Assembly: GCA_001695595.3 (NCBI GenBank)
Contig: MBPM02000022.1
Coordinates: 434,001-498,000, forward strand
Length of the DNA: 64,000 bases
From: Plasmopara viticola
Lineage: Eukaryota; Oomycota; Peronosporomycetes; Peronosporales; Peronosporaceae
Direction of reading: 5' to 3'
Part shown: in pieces, positions 43,101 through 56,500 of the stretch
Numbering within the stretch: the stretch's first letter is position 1
How the letters are laid out: each line of letters begins with the position of its first letter
Made by a program: the position numbers and the translations under genes
Notes under the pieces: model-generated
The model's database searches: none
The model's input: the letters and a program-made list of their open reading frames with translations, nothing else
What the model was told of the DNA's origin: nothing

Positions 43101-45000
43101 TACTCCAGCTGGACGAGGTGTGTTCTTGACACACTCCCCCTCGACTTGACAGCTGATGATCCTTAGAAGTCGTGCTTATTCTGTAGAGCTTTAAACAGCA
43201 GAGATTGCCGTCGTCATGATATTTGCCAGCGATTCGATCACTTAGATCTTATACCTTATCGTGCACAATGAGCTAGCGAATGATAATGTGCTTAGTGCGA
43301 TTGTGAAACGTCAACTTCTTGGCCAGCGCGATGAAGTCATGGTCGCCTTTATAAAAGTTGATCGCTTCAATACTTGCCATCTCACTGGGCTCGCGAAAAA
43401 CACTTGAGACACTTTCAGATGTATGGACCGCAACCATTGCTGTGAGCCATCTCTGACACTTCCTTCACGCGGATTTTAAGTAGCTCACTAACCAAGTGAG
43501 CATCACTGCACAGCTCTCATTGTTTCACCGATTTTCTGGTGCTATCAGGTAGCCCTTCTTGATGATGATGTAACAAAGTCAAAGATTCCGATGGTTCGAC
43601 ACGGGGCCCCCTGTGTGATCTTCTTAATTCGCCAGGATGTTATGCAAAACTTAAACAGTTTACCTTCACGAGCGTCAATCGTACACTTCACCCAATGAAG
43701 CAAAATTCGTTGTCAACAATCACTGGTCTGGCATCCTTCGTGAAATGAATAATAAGGAAGAGGTTGCGTGATGCTTTGGGATGTTCCACACCTTCATTAC
43801 TGCTGAATGCACTAAGTTTAGGATAAATCGGGCATTTTACCTCGAATTTGGTAAAACACATCTGATAGACGTAGTACGCCATACAATGTGCACCCGGCCA
43901 TGCTGCAAGCAACACGTCCATTCATAATAAGGGTGCTTGTGCAGCTATTGCTGCACACTTTAGCTCACTATAAGTAATGATGCTTATTCGTTTTGTTTGG
44001 TTACACAGAAATTCGGTAGCGTGCGAACATTTCGACTACCGAAGTATGCTATTACTTGCCCTTTGATAAAAAAACTCATATTCTTTCTCGTGGCAGTGAT
44101 CATTGCATGGTACCAAAGGACTCGTTTGGCGGCATGAAGTCAATTTCGAGCCTCACTTCTGTCTGGTTGGAGTTCGAATGGTGAGTCTCTAAGCATCACA
44201 TCTAAGCATACTTTCAATGAAAAGGTGTACGGAGTCATCGGGATTCTGCTGTATCTGAGCCAAGGCGCAACGCATGCGGCCTATAGGACTGATCCAAAAT
44301 CTTCACTTTAAGCAGTCAATATAATACAACATTCTCTAGATGTTTTTTTATATTCAAATACATCACTTGAGCCTTAATCTAGCCAAGAGATTAGAAGCTT
44401 TTTTCAAACAAAATATAAACGAATCGCACCTTCCACGACACACCGTCCACTTGTGCTATCCATCTTCCCTGCAAGGAATGTCTTTTGCTCAACCATCGGT
44501 GTCCTTGACATCTAGGTAACGACACCGTATCGCATCCGCATTCTCATATGTAAACCTCTCTAGGTGGTACGCTGGGGGTTTAATGTTATCCGCTTAAAGA
44601 GCTTTGATCACCGCTGTTGAATTTACTTTGTTAACCAACGGTAAACCAAGCCACCCATGTTTAAAATGTTTTCCTTGCATCTTTGGCAGGCCGTGCCGCC
44701 AGTACAGTTTGCTAAGCACTCTAATAGCTGAAAGGTTTTGAGCTGTTGTCACGTCTACCTCCGTAAACATTTAGGTACCCTCGGAACCTCTATCCATAAC
44801 TTCGGGTATGTGCGCTGTCTCATAAAGGAGCTGTGAGTGCAACACGGGCGAGAACACAACTAATTTTAACTCTAAAGCACGGAGCTACGCGGATGCCATT
44901 TATGCCCTTACCCTAGCTATCGACACCAGGCTCGTGCTTTTCTAATAACAGTATGAGGCATTATCAGGATTAGAAAATGACCTGATAATGGCGAAGTCCT
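43100..45000 (-). mobile_element. Decayed Ty1/copia relic (RNase H end and 3' boundary)
   Basis: On the minus strand, 43380-43210 translates to FIALAKKLTFHNRTKHIIIR followed by a stop, the hallmark end of copia RNase H where relevant family members read a TKHI-D-I-R box. Upstream on the same strand (about 43840-43740) a trace reads VEHPKASRNLFLIIHFTKDA, corresponding to the preceding copia segment in which repeated domain checks on the population of chains end. At 43115-43140 the minus strand has the purine tract GTCGAGGGGGAGTGTG, which typically lies directly before a copia 3' LTR. The RT itself is not readable. Bases near 44920-44990 resemble 50570-50620 of the other copia relic. Boundaries are approximate. 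Confidence 0.65.
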
Positions 45001-46690
45001 CTTTTCTTAGCCGTGTCTACTCCAGCCCTAATCACCTATGACCATAGCATTAGTCAGTCGAGCAAGGACTGACTTGTTTTGCTGACCTTTCTTGAAAAAT
45101 CAATTAGACGTTTTGGCTGACCGCATTCATTTAAAGACGCGCATAACTTTTCGACACGTTAGAGCCCACAATAAACTGAGAGGGTGCATTTGGACTCGTT
45201 TTATACGCGGACATCCAGCAGTCTACCGCTGCTGCTTTCTCCATTAAAATTTGGCAATCTCCCAAAGGCTAAGCTCCCACGATGTGTGATCCATCATGCA
45301 AAAAAAATCTCTTCATAAGAAGGGCTCTTTGTGTCTACTTTTATCATCGAGTCTTGCCTTAAAGGTTCGGCTTCTATTTGCAGTAATACCCAGCCTTTTG
45401 GGTGTCTACTTTGCCGATCACGATTAATGTATATTAGCTCGCTGCAGCCAGAACAGAGAATGAGTCTTTGCTTGACAAAGTTTAAGTTCATTGGTGCTGC
45501 ATTGGCTTGCAATGTATGGTGTATCAACGGCCAAAAGCCTTGCCTGATGTCATCACATCATTGACAAGCTTGCCGGTGTCATTGCGCTGTAATTAGTTTG
45601 AATTTCACATTAGGCACTAGAGGCTCGACTAGCAAAACTTGTATTGTGACCAATTGAGCAAATTGGCTCGCTTATTAGCTGCGATTGAGCTGCTCGTTGG
45701 TAATAGAACAGCGAAGCTGCTCGTTGACCGTGTCTGAAGGCAACATGGACTCTCAGAGTAAATTATATTGAACCGAAAATCCCACCATACGGGCCTTTTA
45801 AAGAAAGTGTTTTTAATATGCCTGGCACCAAGCTGAACATTTTTATATTAGGTCATTTGCAGACTGATGGCTAGATAGAGTGTGTAAATTTAATCGTTGA
45901 CGACGAATCAGATACTTTGCGTGCGGACAGATCATCGGGCTAGCATGCTATTAATCGTAGTGTTTACATTGAACATAAGTATTTACATCACACGCTATTT
46001 CACGTAAATGAACAAGCTAACACTCGCCTTCCGCTAGCAGCACCAATTTCGCTTTTGAGATTGGTGTATTTTTCCTAGTGGCTTTTTGAAGTCAGCTATC
46101 CCACAACGCGTAAAGAAGTCGGAGACGTTGTCGAAAAGACATAGTGCCTAAAAGCACATCGAAACGTAACGACTGAGGAAGGTACTAAGAGAGATATATT
46201 CCGACTGATAGGAAAGGGTAGAAGGTCAACAAAGAGTTATGTACTCCTATGTCAAGCCACATTATCTGGTACAGAACGAGCAGAAGAGAGCAATTCCCTT
46301 CCGGCAAACTTTGGGTGTACAAGCTCTCACGCTTTTTACCCGCAAGGTAGACATATGCGCAAATTCAGATAGACATTAGAAAAGCTAACGACCTCCACTA
46401 CTAAAAGTATCTCCTCGAACGTGCTGAGGTGACTCTGTTCATCGACGGCCTAATTGTACTTTATCCTGGCCGGCTGCTACGTGAAGGCATGAGACGCAAG
46501 AACTAGTGTGGAGGTACTGATGATATCGCACAGAGACAAGGTCAAGCGCTCATAATGTACGGTAATAACACCCAGGGCATTCGGTAGAAGAAATAAGGGC
46601 TGTGGCATTGGATTACGGAGTGTTTTTCACCAATTCACAACAAGCACGATAGACAGTGGTCGTATCAAATAAAGTTCAAGCGCGAAAAAG
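45001..46690. other. Gene-free, probably retrotransposon-derived
   Basis: Short frames on both strands (for example 45294-45564) without recognisable domains. Position suggests the upstream part of the copia relic on the left and the 5' part of the gypsy relic on the right. Confidence 0.35.
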
Positions 46691-47180
46691 ACTTAAGCAC
46701 TTACGTCTTTTTCGTTGGCGTCGATGAGAGAGTGTATAGTGGTGCCACAAGGGCTACTAAGCGCGTTGACAAAGTTAAAAATGTCCGATCGAACATCTGT
46801 TTGGATCGCCAAGGTCTTTTCCCCCAGCCTTCTTGGAAGATCTATTCGTATAGAGCCGCTTCGAGAAAGATCAGCCGGCTTCGAAGGCTTTAAAAAAATT
46901 ATGACCTGTGGACATGACTTCTTATGGTAACAAATATGCTCTTGTCAGAGAGGCGATTAAAGTCCACGGCTGCTTCGTGTGCATGGTGTTTTTACAGGCC
47001 AGAAGGATGTGAAAGACATTTTGACTTGGCCTGCTGGGTTGTGCTGTCGGTGCATATTTCGCAAAGCCTTTGTCAAATTCATTAAAAAAGAAAATTGAGT
47101 AGTGATGTGAAAGCCAGCACCAAGTTGCTTCGGTAACATCGAAGAAAGCCTTTGACAGGCATTTTTAAACGATAAAAAAT
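46690..47180 (+). mobile_element. Gypsy-type RT/RNase H fragment
   Basis: The plus strand at 46715 reads ECIVVPQGLLSALTKLK, the gypsy RT box with the invariant PQGL. About 300 bases further, YFAKPLSNSLKKKIE and then KKAFD (47057-47145) match the RT/RNase H connection. Stops separate them. It is a different and less complete copy than the three co-linear relics. Confidence 0.6.
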
Positions 47181-50100
47181 AAAAGTTGATGAGCAAGTAA
47201 GCAGGATTTGCGTCAATTTTAAATAGTTGTGAAGTGCTGAGCGCTTTCCATAACTCAAGAAGGTTTGATGCAAAAAAAATAAAAAAGCTGTACACGTGTT
47301 TCTTTTTCAACGTGGACACATGTTTGTACAGCTACACCGCCCAGTCTCCAGGACTGCTTTTATAAATTTAATAAGTTACATTGACGTGACTTTTTTTGTT
47401 TTGCCCGTGTATTTAGCGTTTTGTAATAATGATTTCGTTTGGTTGGCCACTATATTTATTCGAGGCAACAATGTACATTAGTTTATCAACTCGCACTCAA
47501 TCATATTCTTGCCGGTGTGTATTGATTGCAAAACGCTTCACCAGTTTGAGAATTATTTTTTTCTTCTTTTAAGTATGCGCGCTTTAAATTTGAAGTAGAC
47601 TACCACTAAATTTAAGTTATGGAATTATGTTTAAGCCACTGGTGCGCGAGTGACGAGGCGCTCCTATTTCGTATCGAATTGCGTAAGTGTAACTCTTGTC
47701 TTGTCTTGTCTTGCTTTTTTCTGTTAGTTTTGTCGGAACAAACATTGCCATTCTCAATTTGAGGGTCTAACTTTTGATAAATTCACACCATCTTGCAATG
47801 AACATATCAATGATGTCATGTTTGGCAGTATATGACCCTGCTTTGATGCATCGGCTCGCTCCATGCTTGACAATGAGACCGGGACCGGTCGATCTTGCTT
47901 ATTTAGATATCAGTGGGCTCCTCGCGAAGAAAATAACTCTTCACATCTCCCACATACACTTTAATCGTCACGACATCCAGCCACCGGCTAAAGAGCATGA
48001 CATTATAAGTGTCTTCATTTGCATGAATACACCGAATGATTTCGGCAAAAGAGGACGCTGTCATGTCAATAATCTCCTTAAAGTTGATACGCTTTGCACT
48101 AGGTCTAGAAATAAGTACGTTATGCCCCTGAACTTCTCGTCCCGACGATGGACTTCTGGACTGTGGGCTCTTACGTTTGCCATTACTCCTAATTCCTGCA
48201 TTATCATTCGGCAAAGATACAACATACAAGGTATGTGATACGAACCAAGTCTGCCTTTGACGATTTTTCAATATTGTGCTGGCTTGAACAAAAAAACGAG
48301 CTTTGCTGATCCTAAATTTGTCGAATATTTAAATCAAGAAGCTTATAGTTTGTACAGACACAAGCTTCGAACTTGCTAAAAAAGTTTCTTAAAGAATGTG
48401 CGATGGTCGTTCACGATAGATTAAATTTGATTTTTGTTGATTGGGATGATAAAAAAAGGTGTCGTGGTACCTCGCATGCATGGCAAGCGGTATCTGGCTA
48501 CAGTTTGTCGCGTAAAAATTTACAACATACCGGTTACAAAAGAGTTGGTAACAATGCCAAATGTATGTACTAAATTCGAAGATCGTGCTGCAACCAAAGC
48601 CGGATATAAGTACAAAAGAAAGCCTCCAATCTACACCTTAAGGTGAAGCATTTCTCATAGAAGTGCCAAAGCATTTACCATAAGCAGCCAGGCACGACAC
48701 TACCTCTGTTCCGTAAGAATGAGTGGCGAGTGGCTTCAATTTGTCGCCTTCGCCCACTGCTATAAATACTCAGCTTAAGGACGTTGATGTTGTTGCGTCC
48801 TCTTAGCAAGTGCTTGGTAGAAATTAATAATTGTGGGCATTTGCCGTCGTTGGTATGACCCATTTCTATAAGATAATGTCGTCATCACCTGTTGAAAAAT
48901 AGCTTAAATTTTTTAAGCGCTCCTATCGGGTAAACGGAGCTTGGGACGTGTTAGAAAGACTGCTTGAGTTCAATTAATGCTCGCGCTTTGCTTTTGAGAA
49001 CAGTTGACTCCATCTCAACACGAGTTCAATTTCGTAGTAAGAAAAGAAATCAGGGAATAAACCTACCATAAGACGTTGTAAGAGGTTCAATTTGGTTGCG
49101 TGTGCCTATTATGCGCCGAGCTGCTGTACGAATTGGTCTAGGGTTCTCACTTTGTATATCTATTAAAGTCGAGCAAACCGTTCTGTGAGCTTGTACAAAA
49201 AGTAAGTAGGCATGTCATGTTCAAATTAAGTATGTACATCAATCTAAGAGTACAAATAGTTCGAAGCACACCAATTTTCAGCAAAATTACAGTGACATTT
49301 GTCACATTGATATGAATTTCTGCACAACAAAGAAATAACAAGGCGTATCTTGACTTTAGGAACGCGTTTTGCATCCAAACTCGATATTTGCCTCGACAAT
49401 TTATCATTTGATTCTTTGATTGGTCGATGTCGGCCCAAAGTGAACTTTGAAATGCTATCGAATTTTGCTACATTTACATTTGTTTGAAAATGGTCTGCTG
49501 CTTATGATACGAGCAGGATTTAAATGAATGAAGCAGATACAGCATCAGCAAAGTGCAACCAACGGCATATTTGAAGCGTCATAAGCGGATTCGTCTCGCC
49601 TGGAAAAGTCAGTACACGTAACTTTTTAAGAGGGGACTTGTTGGCATCAAAAGCATCCTAAAGCTCCAGCAGCACGACTCGACATTTTTTGTTAAAACGT
49701 CACATAAAAGGCTTTGCGGGACCCGGCTGTACATATGTAGACAGAAAATCGCTGACGAGAGTTCTGCACCATTCTTTTCGTTTTTCTACGAAAAAGGCCT
49801 CAATACGCTTACATTTAGCTCGCGATAGTGGTCGTTGCCTGGTTATAGAGTGCTTCGTGCCTGAGCCAAGTGCATTCTTGTGTCTTACTCCACTAATCTG
49901 TGCTTATTCGGTGACATGTCTCTTGATACCACGTCTGAGCATTGTCTGATATAGTTCGTATGACTCTTCAGGATTTTTGGGCCGCAGGTGTAGATTGCGC
50001 GGTATTTATGACTGCCTTGAACATTATTGTCGTAAGCAAAGAATGTTTGAAACGAATTTATCTTTAGGTATACCAACTGTGAAATACTTTTTGGCATCCA

Positions 50101-50200
50101 AGCTGAGTAGCTTTTTTTAGATTCAGTAACTTAAAGATTTCTGGAAGTGCAGCGCATCTGCCGTGACCTATCGACTGGCTAAATACACTTATTCGTGATG
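47181..50200. other. Gene-free region
   Basis: No open frame with a recognisable product; the longest (47774-48238 plus, 154 codons, and its antisense 47903-48271) have no domain I can name. A short CTTGT pentanucleotide run lies at about 47694-47713. Confidence 0.35.
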
Positions 50201-51360
50201 GGAAAGTCTCTTTATCTATGGAGGTTAGCTACCCACTGATCTATGTAGACTTATGCTATTCGCTTGCAAAGCATCGTTATCCGCGGCTTGTGGCGCTATG
50301 CTACTCAACATTTGCATCATTATCCGCGGCTTGTGGCGCTATGCTACTCGACATTTGCATCATATTTACAGTGATTGCTTCTGTGTATTCGACAGTATGT
50401 GCCGCCTGATCTTTGAAAGGCTTCATTAGTCGTCATCACGTCTACAATCATGGACTATCACTATCTTCGATACCTTCCACTTTTATTTTTTCCGCTTGCT
50501 CACCATGCTCAGCAAAGTCCTCTGTGCAGCACATGCGGCTGGTGAATATGGCCTTGCCTCATCTATCGATCCAGGGCTCGTGCTTGTATTGTCACGGCAT
50601 ACTCAGGATCAAAACGTATTTGTCAATGGACTGGCGTACTGTAATATTCCTTGATATCACAGCCAGGATCACCTTGACCTTAAAAACGTCTAGTAGCGAC
50701 CACTTAGCCTGGCAAAATGCTACATCAGTCGTTCATTTTGGCTGAATGCAGTAATGCTGGAGAGCAAAACTTTTTGACGCGTCACAATCGACAAAGTATA
50801 CAAGATAGCTCATTATGACCTCGTATACGTGCGTGTATAGAAAGCAAATCACCGCTGTTAGCTCTTGTATCGAGAGCTGTTAAATTATTGGGCTCACATT
50901 TTAGGATAGAATCGGCTACTCGCTTATCATGAGAACTAAAAAGAATTCCACTAGGCGTTTCCTACTGAGAAAAGCTTTGCTAGCAAATTACCTAGTCGCT
51001 TGGCTAAAGTTAGAGGAAGAACCAAATACCGTATTAACGCACTAAAAATTGAATTTATTTCGCAGTATCTCGCACATTTCGCACACTTTGCGCAATTAAG
51101 ACCGGGATTATAAGGCAAATACACAAGAAAATACATACCTGCTTTCACGCCTGTATGGAAGGTGTATTGTGACCTCGTCAGACCTAGTAGCACTTTGTAG
51201 TTGACCCCGCATCTGTGCGATTTGATTGTCCATTGAAGGGCTTTAAAAGACACAAAGATGGAGTGCACTTTCTTCTTGCATGTGTTAGACGTGCGATTTG
51301 CACGGCTGAAAAGACTTCCTGGCTTCAATAGAAGCTGCTTAATTTGTAGCATTCCCTGCT
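50200..51360 (-). mobile_element. Probable second copia relic
   Basis: On the minus strand near 50690-50600 a frame reads DVFKVKVILAVISRNITVRQ, resembling the start of the copia RT domain. The sequence around 50570-50620 (GGGCTCGTGCTT and ATACTCAGGATC) is shared with 44930-44970 of the first copia relic. A 133-codon minus frame (50951-51352) lies where integrase would be, but I cannot confirm integrase motifs. Heavily decayed. Confidence 0.45.
50272..50357. repeat. Tandem duplication of a 43-bp unit
   Basis: Two direct copies (50272-50314 and 50315-50357) of a 43-bp unit containing TATCCGCGGCTTGTGGCGCT, differing at two positions. It lies within the possible copia relic and is a local, fairly recent duplication. 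Confidence 0.9.
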
Positions 51361-53400
51361 ACCAAGCGGCTGAAACGCATCATAAATTTTCAGGTCTGCG
51401 TACATAGTTTGTCCTTTAGGACTTCTAAAGCGCAGGTTTTGATGGCCTCAGCGGTAGCAGTCGCATGTGGTGCAGCCACAGATATGTCCTTTCTATCTTT
51501 TAGACGTACAAAGACGCAATAGCGCCGCAACCAAGCGTAAAATAACTCTGTTGAAGTTCTGAGACAATGTACGACCGCATATACGTCCTTTCAATCTATT
51601 TGGACATGCACAGACGTATTTGAGTCGCACCTTGTGATATTAAAGGGAGTTTTCTTAGAGGGAAGAAGCCCCAATATTTTTTCTCTCGGACAGAGGTTGA
51701 AGATATAGCCATTGCATCAGCTATGACGACAGATATTTATTTGCGTGTAGTATTTGCGCCTTCCAAATCATGAAGTTAAGCTAAATTACGCACCGACCCT
51801 TGTGCCCAATCATCTAAGATATATATATTCCGGGAGCGGCTGAGAGCAACATTTCTTTTGGGTCCACACTTTCTTGCCGGTAATTAAAACAGGTTCGAAT
51901 TCCATGACTAATAATAAAGCTTGCGATCTCTGTTGCTGGGGTGCCACTTACCAAACAAGGCAAGGTGACTGTGTACGTGGACATGCTAAGGGTTGCTAGC
52001 AACGCATCTAACTTCATTTAGAGCAGATGACAGCGATGAAAGGGATGGTCTATTTTATATTTGTCCACAAATCCCATTCGTGGGCGCGTACACTTGGATC
52101 CATCTAAGCGACAGCCATCTTCAAGTCATTGAAGGTTTGATTTGTCGGCCCCTTTCTTGATAGGGACGAATTGCGTGCGTTTTCTAGCCGCTGGTGTTGC
52201 TAGTATTAAAAAAAGCAGGTGTAGGTACGGGTACATGCCAAATGATTTGTTAGAAACAAATTAAGCAGCGAGGTCGTGTGTGTATGACCCCATGGTGGTA
52301 CTTGAAAAGGTTTGAGCTCATCACGTTTCAAGCGAATCAAACTGGCTTGATATCATTCGGGCTTAAATCTCTTTAAAAAGCCAAACTTGGTGATTTTGCT
52401 TACATCGTTTCTCAATCGGCCGCTTTTCGGTTGTGTTTTTCTCAATTATTGCGAGGCCCTATTTCTCGTACAATCTTACGCTTAACTCAACATTTGCCCA
52501 GGTATCTGTAAGGTTTCTTTAAGTATGTTTTGTGTATCTGTTGCGTTGAAAGCTACTATAAAGACGACTTTCTTCTTGGGTAGTTACTCCTAAATGGCAA
52601 GACAACATGACGGAGTACGCTGAATCCTACAGCTTTGGTGCCGCTATAAGCTCAATGCAACAATATAAAAAGCACCGGGTACGTTTGATAATTACGGATG
52701 TGTGCAAAAGCATTGACGGATTTTGATGGCCTTAAATAAAGCCGATTAAAGAAAGCCTAAAATCAGTAGCCTTTTAGACATATCGATAAGCCGCCTCATT
52801 CTCACGGAAAGCCGCACCTTCTTGCTTGCAAGTTTCCGACATGGCGCTGCTACTTATCACATTTTGCTTTTGGCAAATTTTGTTCCGCTGTAGTACCTTC
52901 TTTTCCACGAGGTGTAGACTGCAATAGTGTTGTACACAAGAGCGTTTGCTCGTGAGACGCCAGTGGTAGTGTTGTGTCGTTAAATTTTGTATCATACTCA
53001 CCAATTGACTTAATAGCAACGACTTTTGACACACATATGGCGCGACGGCTACTAATTACTCCGACTGGAGTTTCACTCATAGTGAAGTAAAACATGAAAT
53101 CAAGCGACTTTCTTGCAATAAACGGAAGGAAGTCGATATCATCACATTGTGTTTACACAAGTAGCAGATGAAATACAGAATCAGATAGCCAAAATTTTAC
53201 TGTCGGTACCCAACAAGAAATAAAAGCACTCAGAAGACGCAGGATGACCTACTAGAGATGAACAAGCTCAAGAGAAAAATGCAAGGTCAACAGGCTTTGG
53301 CCCCGATGAGGTCCGTGATCTGTAGCACGCACCGATCGTGAGGTTAGTTTGCCGATACTTAAAGCAAGCTCAAAGGTTTTAGACTGCCCTTGTCGACTTC
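51361..53400. other. Gene-free region
   Basis: AT-rich; only frames below 90 codons and no recognised domain. I see no clear repeat boundary. Confidence 0.4.
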
Positions 53401-56400
53401 GGGGCGTCGGTCAAACAAACTTAGCACTGCACTATCGGAGGTAATCTCTACGAGCACATCATAATGAAATAGTCTCGAGTGGAGCCCTTCCACTGCGCGT
53501 AGAGTAGCTTGTAAGCCACTGATCGGTGCTCGTAAGATACATCTATTGCTGCATACCAACAACCGAGTGGCAAGCCCGAAGCCAAAGTAGTATATGCAAC
53601 GCCATACTTCTGCGTATATTGTGGTACATAAACCATTGAGCAGTACTGAAATTCGCTGCATGCTAGTTGGCATCAAGCCGAGCCAGCATGGAGATATTTC
53701 TTATTTGGAGTGGCACATTAATAACTGAGAATGGCTGGCTGTAAGCCAAGGCACTATGTCTGAAGTCCTATCACTGTGCGTGGAGTGGCATGTATACCAC
53801 TGGGCAGTGCTTCTTAATGGCAACATTTACCACAAGTCATGAAGAGTCGTAGCTAGGTTTTGGCCAAGGCTTCATGATCGGGCTCTGCTGATGCATACCA
53901 AGTGGTAGGACAACGTTGGCATTTGCTGTCCACCATGCAAGGTATGGCTGCGCGATTATGACAATGCATGCGAAGCAGAATGTGACACACTAAACAACCC
54001 TCATCGTGGACAGATCTTGCTGAGGTCGAGACACGCAGATGCTGCCACGTAAAGCAGTCTGCATTTTGCTGAATAAAGAATATGAAACGTTAAGCTGTTT
54101 GCTTGACGTTGATGAAGACGTTAGTGTAAATGCACATCCGTGTCGGCACAATTCGAGATACAAAGTTTCCTCGAGACCGTCAGTTTCATCAAGAAAAAAA
54201 GCAACGCATGGCACATATGGAGCAAAGCAGCGTTGCATCTGGGACTAAGGTAGACAAGTCGTATAAGACGATATAGCTCTGCTGTATACCACTATCAATT
54301 TAAATAACGGTACGGTCGAAGGTGAGATAAGATAGACATCTCTTTCGTAAGAAAATGCATCAAGCTCGTATGGCTTGCAAGATTGACAGCAAAGCCGAGG
54401 TAGGAATTGTACGACTTAAAAAGATATAACTTTACCATAAAAAGGATCGAGTCGTATGGCCCCTGCGCAAGGATGACACGCATAAATCGAGAAGTATTGC
54501 GCTTTTATTTGTTTTTAGCCCTTAGTGCACAGAAACAATCTTTGCCGGAGTACATTATGTGATCACCTTTGCTCCAGGAACCAAATGCTGCGTGACACGA
54601 AGTAACTCCATCTCGTGTCAGGAAACCAAATGGAAACTAGCGCATTGCACGCGCTTATAATAAGCCAATCGCAACTAAAATTCCGGTATAAGATGTGGTT
54701 TTCTACATGGCGGGATGTACAGTGTACATCGCACTCGCCTTAGTTGATACGTATTATTGACTGTTCATGCAAGAGAGGGACACAATATTGATTGTGGTCG
54801 ATACTTCAAGCTGTATGCTCGGAGAGAAGCCCGAATGAGGGCTCCTCCAACGTTTGGCCGCTTGATAACGAAAATAATTGGGCTCCACATGGCACACACT
54901 TTTAACACATTCTTTTCCACAGCCTTGCCATACACGAGAAAGGTTAACGCCGAAAGATTCGTTGTGCACTGCGCGAGAAGATACGTACGAAAAAGTTCTA
55001 CGCTGATGCAGATCAGCGCAAATTCGCTGCATAATTTTCCTTCCAGTGCTTCTTTCAAAAAGAATGTCTAGGAGCATTTTCCACTATGGTCGAGATCAAT
55101 TGGCCGGTCTCATTGGACTAGAACGGCTCATTTTGGCATTGTCAACTGATTACATTGGTAGTGTATTGTTTTCGTTCTATTAAAAAAGATAAGAAAAATG
55201 CTTAAGAAGCCAAAGTCAATAGGAGCCTGTCACCGATGTCAAATCCGGCCTTGACGGATCCGTAATAATCGTTAAGTGCCTGTCGAATTTTGCCTTCGAC
55301 AGTACACTACTGCAAGCAGACGACGAGGGCCGGCATCAAGTGACCGCGCTCGAACCTTGTAAGCCATTAGCTACCGAATACAACCAGCTAGTCCATGACC
55401 TTGTGATAAAGATTGTTCTCGTCAAGCTCAAGTCTACCTGCTATGATTAAATTTGACTTTACATATCTTGCGCCGCTGCACATTGGACTCAGTCACCTTT
55501 TAGCTTTGCCGAGTATGATCAGGCGGCTCTCCAAAATAAATACCGGACTTTACTTTTAAGGTAGAATTCAATCAGGAAATGAGGATTTAGCTGTTGCGTA
55601 TATCGTGTCACCCATATCGCATGATAGCTCAATTCAAAATCGTAACACCATCTGCATTGGTTCGATCCATGGCGATATTTCACAATATTAGATGATAGTT
55701 TCTTTACTAAAGGCTCAAGAAAGCGATGAGCTCAAGAATTTGGAGACGACATTGTCGACGCAGTCAAGCGCGAGACATTTTTAGAAAGGATGCCGAGTTC
55801 CGCTCTCCAGTGTACCTTCAAAGTCCAAAAGTAAAGTTGAAAGACGCAAATCCTGCGCCAACCGATACGTTGATCAATGACGAGACTTGTTGTCTTGATG
55901 AAAGCGAAGGTCACATAAGAATGGTAGCGATTGCAAAGACTTTATTGTAATTATAGAAAGAAGCTAAAATCAGTCCAATATGCTTTAACATACACGGCCA
56001 GTTTGCTTTGATCTATTATTCATGCGTAGAATTTTCAGAGTTGTGCAAAAATTTGGACATCTCGTAGGGATATTGACGGTCGAGTCCGACAATCTTGTCA
56101 GGTTCTATAATCTATCCAAGACGCGTTCTTCGACGGAAATTAAATTCGATGTCCACATATCTTGAGACTTAGGTCGAGCCAAAGCATCTTAGCATACAAA
56201 GCCATCGATAGCTGCACCGCAGAGCGAATTAATAAAGCAACTTGTTCATGAGCTGGTAACTTCAGCAGATGAAATAGATAGCTTTAAAGGTCAGGAGCGT
56301 ACTCTTAGATCACAGGTACGCATGAATAGCAACACAAGCCTTTGATGACAACCGGATGATGAAATGATTTTGCTTGGATAGTAAAACTTTGGATTGACTT

Positions 56401-56500
56401 AAAAGATCGATTGGCTCGAGGTGACAAAGAGTCGAAAGCTGTGGAAGGACCTAATAAGTATTTTGACTTTTGCAATTTGTTCAAAGCACCACAATAATTA
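53400..56500 (+). mobile_element. Decayed Ty3/gypsy relic, copy C of a three-copy family
   Basis: RT trace at about 54709-54827: ALALVDTYY, a stop, then LFMQERDTILIVVDTSS, matching the catalytic-Asp box region. Near 55086 the RT/RNase H connection is reduced to VEINWPVSLD. Co-linear landmarks with copies A and B are TACGGTCGAA (54310), TACATGGCGGGATGTACAGTGTA (about 54704, compare 12410), CGATACGTTGATCA (55862) and ACTTCAGCAGATGAAATAGA (56262). The leading part (53480-53840) has degenerate direct repeats that also open copy B. Dead; LTRs not recognised. Confidence 0.72.

Noticed and set aside
47774..48271. Overlapping 154- and 122-codon frames on opposite strands
   Set aside because: Neither shows a domain, signal peptide or initiator. 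In a region of decayed retroelements they are most likely chance frames.
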